Source: Desulfobulbus sp. | GTDB taxonomy: Bacteria > Pseudomonadota > Gammaproteobacteria > Burkholderiales > Rhodocyclaceae | Assembly: GCA_009782025.1 (NCBI GenBank) | Contig: WQUQ01000095.1 | Location: 1-14,528 of the forward strand | Direction: 5' to 3' | Length of the DNA: 14,528 nucleotides | Part shown: piece by piece, positions 1 to 14,129 of the stretch | Position numbering within the stretch: position 1 is the stretch's first letter | Layout of the letters: each line of letters opens with the position of its first letter | The notes under the pieces: model-generated | What the model was told of the DNA's origin: nothing | The model's database searches: none | Seen by the model: the letters and a program-made list of their open reading frames with translations, nothing else | Translations under genes and position numbers: made by a program

Positions 1-125
1 GCGACAACGTGGCGATGACGGTCAAGCTGATCGCCCCGATCGCCATGGAAGAAGGTCTGCGCTTCGCCATCCGCGAAGGCGGTCGCACCGTCGGCGCCGG
101 CGTCGTGGCCAAGATCGTCGAGTAA
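1..125 (+). CDS. tuf: Elongation factor Tu, C-terminal fragment
   Basis: Only the last 41 codons are in the window; the reading frame begins at base 3 and ends with TAA at 123-125. EF-Tu is the GTPase that delivers aminoacyl-tRNA to the ribosome. The visible part is the end of beta-barrel domain 3, with the typical motifs [20 protein letters not shown] and [16 protein letters not shown]. Proteobacteria often carry two tuf copies; the copy followed by tRNA-Trp, secE and nusG is the one usually called tufB, but the symbol cannot be decided here. A strong hairpin follows the stop codon. Confidence 0.95.
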   Translation, partial: DNVAMTVKLIAPIAMEEGLRFAIREGGRTVGAGVVAKIVE

Positions 126-144
126 ACGACGCTCAGTGTGTTTC

Positions 145-182
145 GGGCGCTTCGGGCAACCGAAGCGCCTCGGTTGTTTCTG
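145..182 (+). terminator. Hairpin between tuf and tRNA-Trp, possible weak terminator
   Basis: A perfect 10-bp stem pairs 146-155 (GGCGCTTCGG) with 160-169 (CCGAAGCGCC) around a GCAA tetraloop at 156-159, and G145 with T170 can add a wobble pair. The following bases are only moderately T-rich (CGGTTGTTTCTG), so full intrinsic termination is doubtful. It lies between the tuf stop codon and the tRNA. It could be a partial terminator or a structure that helps release the tRNA from a tuf-tRNA-secE transcript. Confidence 0.55.
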
Positions 183-190
183 CTGTATGC

Positions 191-266
191 AGGGGTGTAG
201 CTCAATTGGTAGAGCAACGGTTTCCAAAACCGTAGGTCGGGGGTTCGATTCCCTCCGCCCCTGCCA
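191..266 (+). tRNA. tRNA-Trp (anticodon CCA)
   Basis: The sequence folds as a complete cloverleaf. The acceptor stem pairs 191-197 (AGGGGTG) with 256-262 (CGCCCCT). The anticodon stem pairs ACGGT at 217-221 with ACCGT at 229-233, and the loop TTCCAAA carries anticodon CCA at 224-226. The T loop contains GTTCGATTC. Discriminator G263 is followed by an encoded CCA end at 264-266. A tRNA-Trp between tuf and secE is a conserved arrangement in betaproteobacteria. It ends 24 bases before secE, so it may be processed from a shared transcript. Confidence 0.98.
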
Positions 267-290
267 CTCTCTTTAAAGATCGTGAGCGTC

Positions 291-644
291 ATGGCTGACA
301 AGATCAAGTTTGCGCTGGCCCTGTTGATTCTGGCGGCTGGCGTGGCTGGTTTCTACCTGCTCGCCGACCAGGCGATGATTTTGCGCGTTCTGGCGGTGCT
401 CGGCGGTTTCGTCGTGGCTGCCGCCGTGGCCTGGAGGACTGAACCCGGTCAGCGTTTCTTCGTGTTCGCCAACGAAGCCGTGATCGAGGCCAAGAAAGTG
501 GTCTGGCCGACGCGCAAGGAAACCGTGCAGGTGACGCTGACGGTGTTCGGTTTCGTCGTCGTGATGGCGCTGTTCCTGTATCTGACCGACAAGAGCCTGG
601 AATGGGTGTTGTATGACCTCGTCCTGGGCTGGAAAAAATCATGA
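291..644 (+). CDS. secE: Preprotein translocase subunit SecE
   Basis: SecE clamps the SecY channel of the inner-membrane Sec translocon. The 117-residue protein has the three-segment proteobacterial form: membrane segments at about residues 7-24, 30-48 and 84-99. The diagnostic cytoplasmic amphipathic stretch is [13 protein letters not shown] at residues 66-78. The ATG at 291 ([10 protein letters not shown]) is preferred to the in-frame GTG at 282 because it matches the usual N-terminus of the family. Neither start has a strong Shine-Dalgarno sequence; AAAG at 275-278 is the nearest purine run. The stop overlaps the nusG start as ATGA at 641-644, indicating translational coupling. Confidence 0.96.
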   Translation: MADKIKFALALLILAAGVAGFYLLADQAMILRVLAVLGGFVVAAAVAWRTEPGQRFFVFANEAVIEAKKVVWPTRKETVQVTLTVFGFVVVMALFLYLTDKSLEWVLYDLVLGWKKS

Positions 645-1174
645 GTAAACGCTGGTACGTCGTGCATGCCTATTCCGGCTTCGAGAAAAGCGTGATGCGC
701 GCCATTCAGGAGCGCGTCAACCGCCTCGAAATGCAGGAAAAATTCGGCCGCATCCTGGTGCCGGTCGAGGAAGTCGTCGAAATGAAGGGCGGCCAGAAGG
801 CCATTTCCGAGCGCAAGTTCTTCCCCGGCTATGTGCTGGTCGAGATGGAGATGGACGACGATTCCTGGCATCTGGTGAAGAACACGCCCAAGGTCACCGG
901 CTTCGTCGGCGGCACCGCCACCAAGCCGACGCCGATTTCCGAAAAGGAAGTCGACAAGATCATGATGCAGATGCAGGAAGGCGTCGAAAAGCCGCGGCCC
1001 AAGGTGCTGTTCGAGACCGGCGAGGTGGTGCGCGTCAAGGAAGGGCCTTTCACCGACTTTCACGGCGCGGTCGAGGATGTCAATTACGAAAAGAGCCGCC
1101 TGCGCGTCTCGGTCACCATTTTTGGCCGCGCCACGCCGGTCGAGCTGGAATTCGCTCAGGTCGAGAAAGCCTGA
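641..1174 (+). CDS. nusG: Transcription termination/antitermination factor NusG
   Basis: NusG binds RNA polymerase, suppresses pausing, and links it to Rho or to the ribosome through S10. The 177-residue length is normal. The N-terminal NGN domain covers about residues 3-115 ([15 protein letters not shown]; the conserved [10 protein letters not shown] at 60-69). A linker leads to the C-terminal KOW domain at about 125-175 ([18 protein letters not shown]), and the family's IFGR motif lies at about 160-163. The start codon overlaps the secE stop by four bases, so the two are probably translationally coupled. Its two partners, the Sec system and RNA polymerase beta/beta', are both encoded in this window. 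Confidence 0.98.
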   Translation: MSKRWYVVHAYSGFEKSVMRAIQERVNRLEMQEKFGRILVPVEEVVEMKGGQKAISERKFFPGYVLVEMEMDDDSWHLVKNTPKVTGFVGGTATKPTPISEKEVDKIMMQMQEGVEKPRPKVLFETGEVVRVKEGPFTDFHGAVEDVNYEKSRLRVSVTIFGRATPVELEFAQVEKA

Positions 1175-1282
1175 CCGGGCAGGAAGGGCCAGCCGAAGGC
1201 CCGGTGTTTCGGCAAGAGGAGCGTGAGTCTCGGGGTCGTGACCCCATAAAAGCGCGTTACCACTCATCATAGAGGAGCAAAC
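1175..1282 (+). promoter_or_regulatory. nusG-rplK leader, candidate L1 autoregulatory site
   Basis: This 108-base spacer holds two structures. CCGGGC at 1175-1180 can pair with GCCCGG at 1199-1204; an alternative pairs GGGCC 1186-1190 with GGCCC 1198-1202. Downstream, GGGGT 1232-1236 pairs with ACCCC 1241-1245 around CGTG. This second hairpin sits between GTG 1223-1225 and CAC 1261-1263, which could close an outer helix. In E. coli, L1 represses the L11 operon by binding an mRNA structure here that resembles its 23S rRNA site. The position and the GTGAG...TTACCAC framing suit that role. The assignment is inferred, and no convincing promoter was seen. Confidence 0.4.
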
Positions 1283-1714
1283 ATGGCCAAGAAAATTGTT
1301 GGCTACATCAAGCTGCAAGTGCCCGCGGGCAAAGCCAACCCGTCGCCGCCGATCGGCCCCGCCCTCGGTCAGCGCGGTCTGAACATCATGGAATTCTGCA
1401 AGGCCTTCAATGCCCAGACCCAGGGCATGGAGCCGGGCCTGCCGATTCCCGTCGTCATCACCGCCTTCGCCGACAAGTCCTTCACCTTCGTGATGAAGAC
1501 GCCGCCGGCGACCATCCTCATCAAGAAGGCGGCCGGCATCAAGTCCGGCTCGGCCAAGCCGCATACCGACAAGGTCGGCAAGATTACCCGCGCCCAGGCC
1601 GAGGACATCGCCAAGGCCAAGCAGCCCGACCTGACGGCTGCCGATCTGGAAGCGGCAGTTCGTACCATCGCCGGCTCCGCCCGCTCGATGGGCATCACGG
1701 TGGAGGGTCTGTAA
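1283..1714 (+). CDS. rplK: 50S ribosomal protein L11 (uL11)
   Basis: L11 forms the base of the GTPase-associated stalk on 23S rRNA and is the target region of thiopeptide antibiotics. It is also needed for RelA activation in E. coli. The 143-residue protein is full length. The N-terminal domain has the proline-rich switch [18 protein letters not shown] at about residues 20-37. The C-terminal rRNA-binding domain begins near residue 72 and includes [15 protein letters not shown] and the SARSMGITV end. The ATG at 1283 follows a good Shine-Dalgarno AGAGGAG at 1271-1277. rplA starts two bases after the stop, so the pair forms the L11 operon. Confidence 0.98.
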   Translation: MAKKIVGYIKLQVPAGKANPSPPIGPALGQRGLNIMEFCKAFNAQTQGMEPGLPIPVVITAFADKSFTFVMKTPPATILIKKAAGIKSGSAKPHTDKVGKITRAQAEDIAKAKQPDLTAADLEAAVRTIAGSARSMGITVEGL

Positions 1715-1716
1715 TC

Positions 1717-2412
1717 ATGGCCAAACTCACGAAAAAACAAAAAACCCAGGCGGGCAAGGTCGTCGCCCAGAAGCTCTATCCGGTGCAGGAAGCCCTGACC
1801 CTGGCCAAGGAAACCGCGACCGCCAAGTTCGACGAGTCGATCGACGTGGCCGTCAATCTCGGCGTCGATGCGCGCAAGTCCGACCAGGTCGTGCGCGGCT
1901 CGGTGGTGTTGCCGGCCGGTACCGGCAAGTCGGTGCGCGTTGCCGTCTTCGCCCAGGGCGAGAAAGCGGAAGCCGCCAGGGCCGCTGGCGCCGAAGTCGT
2001 CGGTTTCGACGATCTGGCGGCCGAGGTCAAGGCCGGCAAGCTCGATTTCGACGTGGTCATCGCCACGCCGGACGCCATGAAGGTGGTCGGCCAGTTGGGT
2101 CAGATTCTCGGCCCGCGCGGTCTGATGCCGAACCCGAAGGTCGGCACCGTGACCATGGATGTCACCACCGCCGTCAAGAACGCCAAGGCCGGTCAGGTGC
2201 AGTACCGCACCGACAAGGCCGGCATCGTGCATGCCACCATCGGTCGCGCCTCCTTCACGGTCGAAAGCCTGGAGCAGAACCTGAAGGCGCTGATCGAGGC
2301 GCTCAACAAGGCCAAGCCGGCTTCTTCCAAGGGGCAGTATCTGCGCAAGATCGCCGTGGCCGCCACGATGGGGCCGGGCGTGCGCGTCGATCAGGCGTCG
2401 CTGACGGCTTAA
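1717..2412 (+). CDS. rplA: 50S ribosomal protein L1 (uL1)
   Basis: L1 binds helices 76-78 of 23S rRNA, forms the mobile L1 stalk that guides E-site tRNA, and in E. coli represses its own operon. The 231-residue length is typical. The conserved signature [16 protein letters not shown] lies at residues 131-146, and the C-terminal part carries [14 protein letters not shown]. The Shine-Dalgarno GGAGGG at 1702-1707 lies inside the end of rplK, and only two bases separate the rplK stop from this ATG, implying translational coupling. A stable hairpin starts 17 bases after its stop. Confidence 0.98.
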   Translation: MAKLTKKQKTQAGKVVAQKLYPVQEALTLAKETATAKFDESIDVAVNLGVDARKSDQVVRGSVVLPAGTGKSVRVAVFAQGEKAEAARAAGAEVVGFDDLAAEVKAGKLDFDVVIATPDAMKVVGQLGQILGPRGLMPNPKVGTVTMDVTTAVKNAKAGQVQYRTDKAGIVHATIGRASFTVESLEQNLKALIEALNKAKPASSKGQYLRKIAVAATMGPGVRVDQASLTA

Positions 2413-2428
2413 GCAACAGAACTTTGGG

Positions 2429-2459
2429 CCGTCGCCGGCTGTTTTCTGGCCGGCGGCGG
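2429..2459 (+). terminator. Strong hairpin downstream of rplA
   Basis: An 11-bp stem pairs 2429-2439 with 2449-2459 (core CGCCGGC/GCCGGCG, one U-G wobble) around a T-rich 9-base loop. No T-run follows the stem, so it is not a canonical intrinsic terminator. It sits between rplA and the L10 leader fold and may be a partial terminator, an mRNA 3' stabiliser, or the first helix of the rplJ leader. Confidence 0.4.
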
Positions 2460-2465
2460 ATCGTC

Positions 2466-2540
2466 AAAGACCGCAGGCGCTCTTCGGAGCTTAATGGCCC
2501 ATGTGTAAAGGCATGGGCATCCTGCGCAGACGGTGTTCCC
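2466..2540 (+). promoter_or_regulatory. Ribosomal protein L10 leader (autoregulatory mRNA structure)
   Basis: The core matches the L10 leader fold that binds the L10(L12)4 complex and represses rplJL translation. The closing helix pairs ACCG 2470-2473 with CGGT 2531-2534 and GCAGG 2473-2477 with CCTGC 2521-2525. An asymmetric GCAGA-containing bulge between these two parts, at about 2526-2530, resembles the kink-turn. Two inner hairpins lie in the middle: GCTC 2479-2482 with GAGC 2487-2490 capped by TTCG, and GCCCATG 2497-2503 with CATGGGC 2512-2518. They are joined by TTAAT 2491-2495, a hallmark of the family. The leader lies 127 bases upstream of the rplJ start. Confidence 0.85.
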
Positions 2541-2554
2541 GAACAAGATTTTTT

Positions 2555-2635
2555 GCCGGCCGCTGATGAAGTCACCAGCGGGCGGCACGGTTTCTGGTTC
2601 AGGTCGCCGTAGGTGTGGCGGAGATTTTCTCCGCC
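2555..2635 (+). promoter_or_regulatory. Two further hairpins in the rplJ 5' leader
   Basis: GCCGGCCGCTG 2555-2565 pairs with CAGCGGGCGGC 2576-2586 with one G-G mismatch, directly after a T6 run at 2549-2554. GGCGGAG 2617-2623 pairs with CTCCGCC 2629-2635 and ends 16 bases before the rplJ Shine-Dalgarno AAGGAGG at 2652-2658. They lie between the L10-binding fold and the start codon. They could transmit repression to the ribosome-binding site or shape mRNA processing. The pairings are seen in the sequence; the role is inferred. Confidence 0.45.
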
Positions 2636-2666
2636 GCGTTTGTGACTTGAAAAGGAGGAAAGACCC

Positions 2667-3164
2667 GTGGGTCTCAATCTGAACGACAAAAAAGCCGTCG
2701 TGGCTGAGGTGTCGGCACAAGTGGCCAATGCCCAGACGATCGCGGTCGCCGAGTATCGCGGCATCGAGGTCGGCGACCTCACCGTGCTGCGCAAGAAGGC
2801 GCGCGAGTCTGGCGTTTATCTGCGCGTGCTGAAAAACACCCTGGTGCGTCGCGCCGTGGATGGCACCCCGTTTGCCGGCCTGGCCGAGCACATGGTGGGG
2901 CCGCTGATCTACAGCGTGTCCGCCGACCCGGTGGCGGCGGCGAAGGTGCTCCACGACTTCGCCAAGACCAACGACAAATTGGTGCTCAAGGCCGGCTCCT
3001 ATGCCGGCAAGGTGCTCGACAAAGCCGGTGTGCAGGCGCTTGCCTCCATCCCGAGCCGCGAAGAGCTGCTCTCCAAGCTGCTGTTCGTCATGCAGGCTCC
3101 GGTGTCCGGCTTTGCCCGCGCCCTGGGCGCGCTGGCCGCGCAGCGCGAAGCCGCCGCCGCTTGA
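2667..3164 (+). CDS. rplJ: 50S ribosomal protein L10 (uL10)
   Basis: L10 anchors L7/L12 dimers to the ribosome and, with L12, represses its own mRNA. The 165-residue protein begins [15 protein letters not shown]. Its rRNA-binding domain contains [17 protein letters not shown] (residues 27-42) and LKNTLVRRA (55-63). The C-terminal helix [14 protein letters not shown] followed by [13 protein letters not shown] (about residues 131-157) is the L12-binding spine. The start is GTG at 2667, supported by Shine-Dalgarno AAGGAGG at 2652-2658 eight bases upstream. No ATG start fits the family as well. It is followed by rplL after 38 bases. Confidence 0.97.
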   Translation: MGLNLNDKKAVVAEVSAQVANAQTIAVAEYRGIEVGDLTVLRKKARESGVYLRVLKNTLVRRAVDGTPFAGLAEHMVGPLIYSVSADPVAAAKVLHDFAKTNDKLVLKAGSYAGKVLDKAGVQALASIPSREELLSKLLFVMQAPVSGFARALGALAAQREAAAA

Positions 3165-3202
3165 TTTTTACCGCATCCGAATTGATTTAGGAGTTTATTG
3201 AA

Positions 3203-3571
3203 ATGGCACTTAGCAAAGAAGACATTCTGGAAGCCGTCGGCTCCATGACCGTGATGGACTTGAACGACCTGGTCAAGGCCTTTGAGGAGAAGTTCGGCGT
3301 TTCCGCCGCCGCCGTCGCCGTTGCCGGCCCGGCCGTCGCCGCCGCCGCCGTCGAGGAGCAGACGGAATTCACCGTCGTCCTGACCGGCGCGGGCGAGAAG
3401 AAGGTCGAGGTCATCAAGGTCGTCCGCGCTGTCACCGGCCTGGGCCTGAAGGAAGCCAAGGATCTGGTCGACGGCGCGCCGAAGCCGGTCAAGGAAGGCA
3501 TCAACAAGGCCGACGCCGAGGCGCTCAAGAAGCAACTGGAAGACGCCGGCGCCAAGGTCGAGGTCAAGTAA
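3203..3571 (+). CDS. rplL: 50S ribosomal protein L7/L12 (bL12)
   Basis: L7/L12 is the multicopy stalk protein that recruits translation GTPases. The 122-residue protein has the expected order: N-terminal dimerisation domain (about 1-33, [20 protein letters not shown]), Ala/Val-rich flexible hinge (about 34-52) and globular C-terminal domain (about 55-121). The factor-binding helices contain [10 protein letters not shown] and [13 protein letters not shown] modest Shine-Dalgarno, TAGGAG, lies near 3188-3193. A terminator-type hairpin begins 18 bases after the stop. A domain resembling its C-terminal domain is embedded in RpoB encoded just downstream. Confidence 0.98.
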   Translation: MALSKEDILEAVGSMTVMDLNDLVKAFEEKFGVSAAAVAVAGPAVAAAAVEEQTEFTVVLTGAGEKKVEVIKVVRAVTGLGLKEAKDLVDGAPKPVKEGINKADAEALKKQLEDAGAKVEVK

Positions 3572-3588
3572 GCGACCCGCGCATGGCA

Positions 3589-3624
3589 GGCTGGCGGTTC
3601 GTCCGCCAGCCTTTTCGTGTTTTG
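3589..3624 (+). terminator. Intrinsic terminator/attenuator after rplL
   Basis: A perfect 9-bp stem pairs GGCTGGCGG 3589-3597 with CCGCCAGCC 3603-3611 around TTCGT, followed by TTTTCGTGTTTT at 3612-3623. This is a good rho-independent terminator. In E. coli the rplL-rpoB gap holds a partial terminator that lowers polymerase-subunit expression relative to ribosomal proteins. Because rpoB follows with no obvious new promoter, an attenuating role is likely here too. Confidence 0.8.
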
Positions 3625-3686
3625 TGCTACAGGTTTCATCCGCCCGAAAAAACGAACAACTTGAATAGCGCCCTATTGGCCAATGC

Positions 3687-3747
3687 GGCAAACGCAAACG
3701 CAGCTTTCCTCCGTCCCGCCAGGGAGGGGAGCGCGTTTGCGTTTGCC
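3687..3747 (+). promoter_or_regulatory. Long hairpin upstream of rpoB, candidate RNase III site
   Basis: The outer stem is a perfect 15 bp: 3687-3701 pairs with 3733-3747, and each arm contains a GCAAAC (or GTTTGC) motif repeated in tandem. After a single bulged A at 3702 the helix continues for about 10 bp, 3703-3712 with 3723-3732, including two G-U pairs, leaving a loop of about 10 bases. The roughly 25-bp near-continuous duplex is the size RNase III cleaves. E. coli has an RNase III processing site in the same gap, directly after the attenuator. A small extra stem, CCTGT 3746-3750 with ACAGG 3755-3759, is an alternative fold at the base. Confidence 0.65.
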
Positions 3748-3794
3748 TGTTGCGACAGGTTTGCTGTGTTTGAATTTACCTTCACGGAGTCACC

Positions 3795-8078
<4,284 letters not shown>

Positions 8079-8100
8079 TTCAGGATCAGGAGTAAAAACC

Positions 8101-12309
<4,209 letters not shown>

Positions 12310-12318
12310 GCTGTTGGC

Positions 12319-12354
12319 GGGGTACGGGTTTCAGAACGCTGAAACCCGTACCCT
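12319..12354 (+). repeat. Perfect 15-bp hairpin after rpoC
   Basis: GGGTACGGGTTTCAG at 12320-12334 pairs with CTGAAACCCGTACCC at 12339-12353 around an AACG loop, and G12319 with T12354 adds a wobble pair. No T-run follows, so it is not a standard intrinsic terminator, though the strong stem could stabilise the rpoC 3' end. The sequence style (ACCCGTA and CCTGAA words, repeated in 12351-12370) resembles short dispersed intergenic repeats. Confidence 0.6.
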
Positions 12355-12382
12355 GAAGCCTGTAACCTGAAAGGGGGGAGCC

Positions 12383-12868
12383 ATGAGGGTTTTTGAACGC
12401 TTTGTACGGGCGGGTTTGCTTTGTGCGCTTGTGGTGGCGGCGCTGCTTGGGGGGAATGCCTGGGCGGAGTTGACCGAGGCGCAGGCGGATGCCCTCAAAA
12501 CCCAAGCCGCAGCAGGCGACAAGGCGGCCTTGGAAACGCTGAAGTCTGAAGCGCAGCAGGGGAATGCCGCTGCGCAATTCAACCTCGGCCTGATGTATGC
12601 CAACAAAGGCCAAGGCGTTCCCCAGGACTACGCCCAGGCGGTGCAGTGGTACCGCAAGGCGGCGGAGCAGGGGGATGCCGATGCGCAAAACAACCTCGGC
12701 GCGATGTATGCCAACGGCCAAGGCGTTCCCCAGAGCAAGGTAGTGGCCTACGCGCTGTGTAACCTGTCGGCTGCCCTCGATTCTTCCAAGAACAACAAGG
12801 CTACCGGCAACCGTTCCTCGCTCGCCGACGAGATGACGAATCAAGAAATCGAAGCCGGCAGGCGCTGA
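12383..12868 (+). CDS. Secreted Sel1-like (TPR) repeat protein, N-terminal part
   Basis: The 161-residue product has a signal peptide (basic MRVFERFVRAG, hydrophobic LLCALVVAALLGG, probable cleavage after AWA at residue 28), so it is periplasmic or secreted. Two Sel1 repeats follow at about 62-97 and 98-131 (AAAQFNLGLMYANKGQGVPQ, then AQNNLGAMYANGQGVPQ). They are encoded by near-identical DNA 108 bases apart (12556-12625 and 12667-12733), a recent repeat duplication. The Shine-Dalgarno run AAGGGGGGAG at 12369-12378 supports the start. Sel1 repeats mediate protein-protein contacts; no specific partner can be named. The product ends at MTNQEIEAGRR, where relatives usually continue, and the next frame carries the expected continuation, so a frameshift is suspected. 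Confidence 0.8.
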   Translation: MRVFERFVRAGLLCALVVAALLGGNAWAELTEAQADALKTQAAAGDKAALETLKSEAQQGNAAAQFNLGLMYANKGQGVPQDYAQAVQWYRKAAEQGDADAQNNLGAMYANGQGVPQSKVVAYALCNLSAALDSSKNNKATGNRSSLADEMTNQEIEAGRR

Positions 12869-12876
12869 CCCGAAGG

Positions 12877-13158
12877 ATGAGCGAACCGGGCAAGCTCCTG
12901 CAAGCCCTCGATCAATACCTTGCCAAGCCCGCCGTCAAGGAAGGTAGGCGGCCCGCAACAGCGCCGCCCACCCAAGCGCAAGGCCGCTATCCGGCCCAAC
13001 CGGCAAAAAGACCGGGTGTGGTTTCCTGCAATACCAACTGCGTCAACGGTGATTGCTACCGCACCTACGACGACGGCCGCCGCGTGCATTTCCAGGCGCC
13101 ATTGAAATGGAATGCCTTGTCAGGACAGATGGAATTCGATTCCGGGCCTTGCATATAA
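12877..13158 (+). CDS. Probable C-terminal part of the Sel1-repeat protein, frameshifted
   Basis: The open frame from ATG 12877 encodes 93 residues. Upstream of that ATG the same frame reads QALTRRMSEPGKLLQALDQY from base 12859, which would continue the preceding Sel1 protein naturally if one base were restored near 12859. It has a Pro/Ala-rich linker at about residues 25-46. A compact Cys-containing end follows, with CNTNCVNGDCYRTYDDG then a VHFQAPLKWNALSGQMEFDSG stretch, of which the four cysteines may form disulphides in the periplasm. I recall similar endings in other betaproteobacterial Sel1 proteins but cannot verify this. As a separate gene it would lack a signal peptide and strong ribosome-binding site. 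Confidence 0.6.
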   Translation: MSEPGKLLQALDQYLAKPAVKEGRRPATAPPTQAQGRYPAQPAKRPGVVSCNTNCVNGDCYRTYDDGRRVHFQAPLKWNALSGQMEFDSGPCI

Positions 13159-13163
13159 GAACC

Positions 13164-13199
13164 GTTGGGCTGAACGTAGCGATACCCAACACCCTACTG
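13164..13199 (+). repeat. Short dispersed-repeat fragment
   Basis: GTTGGG 13164-13169 and CCCAAC 13185-13190 form a small hairpin around a TGAACGTAGCGATA-like loop, followed by ACCCTAC. The words (GTTGGG, GTAGCGAT, CCCAACACCCTAC) belong to the same family as the element at 13853-13952. CAACACCCTACTG recurs at 14123-14135. Confidence 0.55.
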
Positions 13200-13213
13200 G
13201 TTATCGGAACATT

Positions 13214-13849
13214 ATGAATAAGCTCAAGGCTTACCTGCAAGCACAACTTCAGTCCTTTGACCGAGGGGCTTTGTGGTCTCCGCAAATTCTGAAAGAGGGA
13301 TGCTTGGTTATGGCGTGTTGGTCAATCCCCGCTATTGCCATAGTGTGCCTTGTGGCTCTCTATCGCGAGCACATTCCCTCTATTTATCTGGAGGCTGCTA
13401 TCTCGGAAGGTATCGGCCCTCATCTATGGAACGTCATTGGCACATTGGCTCTTTTGCTTGTTGGTCTAGCATTTTTGTTCCCTCGCTCGAAATTGATCGC
13501 AAAGAGCGCCCATCAAGTTCTAATTAACACCTATGCAATTGGTGGTCTTTCTTTTGGCTTGTTATTCGGCCAACTCGCTATGGCCCTTGTTTCAGCATCT
13601 GCCAATGTTACCGCATGGAAGGTTTGGTTTATGGGTGGTGGTTCTGTGTTTCTAGCTATCCTAGCTCTCTCACTTAATTTTTCTCTTTGGTATCTCGGGC
13701 ATCTAATGGCTTCGCGGGAGGAGCGGCTTCCGCAGGGGGAGCGAAACTGCTTCCTTCGCCGTGTGGAGCGGGTTGATTTGAGACTCAGGGTGGCTGCGTT
13801 CACGCTCTTTGCGGTACTACCTGTTGCATTCCTATTCATGGAGCGATAG
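13214..13849 (+). CDS. Multi-pass membrane protein of unknown function
   Basis: I do not recognise this gene. The 211-residue product from ATG 13214 (MNKLKAYLQAQLQSFDRG) has about five hydrophobic segments: 31-49, 71-89, 107-127, 139-163 and 192-209. A basic loop (ERLPQGERNCFLRRVERVDLR, quoted in part) lies between the last two, consistent with an inner-membrane protein. An upstream in-frame ATG at 13112 is rejected because it overlaps the previous frame and adds residues derived from the repeat sequence. The ribosome-binding site is weak (CGGA near 13205). Codon use is much more A/T-rich than the rest of the window (CTAGCTATCCTAGCT), suggesting recent acquisition. Repeat fragments flank it on both sides. 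Confidence 0.65.
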   Translation: MNKLKAYLQAQLQSFDRGALWSPQILKEGCLVMACWSIPAIAIVCLVALYREHIPSIYLEAAISEGIGPHLWNVIGTLALLLVGLAFLFPRSKLIAKSAHQVLINTYAIGGLSFGLLFGQLAMALVSASANVTAWKVWFMGGGSVFLAILALSLNFSLWYLGHLMASREERLPQGERNCFLRRVERVDLRLRVAAFTLFAVLPVAFLFMER

Positions 13850-13852
13850 GGC

Positions 13853-13952
13853 CGTAGGTTGGGGTGAGCGCAGCGATGCCCAACATTCCCCGCGTCATTT
13901 CGACGCCACGCTCCGAATCGTTGGGCTTCGCTGCGCTCACCGCCAACCTACG
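13853..13952. repeat. Inverted-repeat element, MITE- or REP-like
   Basis: The left arm 13853-13884 and right arm 13920-13952 are near-perfect inverted copies of about 32 bp, differing by one base insertion and one substitution. Arm core words are CGTAGGTTGG and GTGAGCGCAGCGA. The 35-base centre has its own hairpin, GCGTC 13892-13896 with GACGC 13902-13906. The whole 100 bases could fold as one cruciform or RNA hairpin. It begins four bases after the stop of the membrane-protein gene, between it and the convergent PIN gene, so it may act as a two-way transcription barrier. No transposase gene is present. Confidence 0.8.
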
Positions 13953-14129
13953 CTGCCGCTCCCCGCTCCGCCAGAATGACGTAGAAATAATGGGCATCAG
14001 GGAATCGCTTCCAAATCGCCTTCCGGCGAGCCGTTCAGGATGTCGCCTTTGTCCTCACCCATTCCTGCCGGGGCCATAGCTTGAAGCGAGCGCAGCGAAG
14101 CCAACGCCCATCGCTCGCTCCACAACACC
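13953..14129. other. Non-coding stretch with degraded repeat sequence
   Basis: No convincing gene is seen. Bases 14084-14104 (GAAGCGAGCGCAGCGAAGCC and the following AAC) resemble the arms of the 13853-13952 element, and CAACACCCTACTG at 14123-14135 repeats the word found at 13188-13200, running into the stop codon of the PIN gene. On the minus strand, 13997-14081 keeps a short coding-like frame (MAPAGMGEDKGDILNG and on to a stop), possibly a gene remnant. Confidence 0.5.

Noticed and set aside
282..290. GTG at 282 as the secE start
   Set aside because: It would add MSV ahead of the family-typical MADKIK. The ATG at 291 fits the usual N-terminus better and neither has a distinctive ribosome-binding site.
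449..1564. Minus-strand open frame across secE, nusG and rplK
   Set aside because: Antisense shadow of three well-conserved genes; composition is biased and no domain is visible. The same holds for similar minus-strand frames opposite rplA, rplL and rpoC.
12556..12733. Two near-identical 108-base-spaced segments, considered as a DNA repeat element
   Set aside because: They are the coding units of the two Sel1 repeats in the same frame, so they are explained by protein repeat duplication.
13112..13213. ATG 13112 as start of the membrane-protein gene
   Set aside because: It overlaps the preceding frame by 47 bases and its extra 34 residues come from repeat-derived DNA. ATG 13214 gives a plausible membrane-protein N-terminus.
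13997..14081. Short minus-strand coding-like frame MAPAGMGEDKGDILNG and on
   Set aside because: About 26 codons with reasonable codon use, but no start signal, no recognised family and repeat sequence directly upstream. At most a gene remnant.
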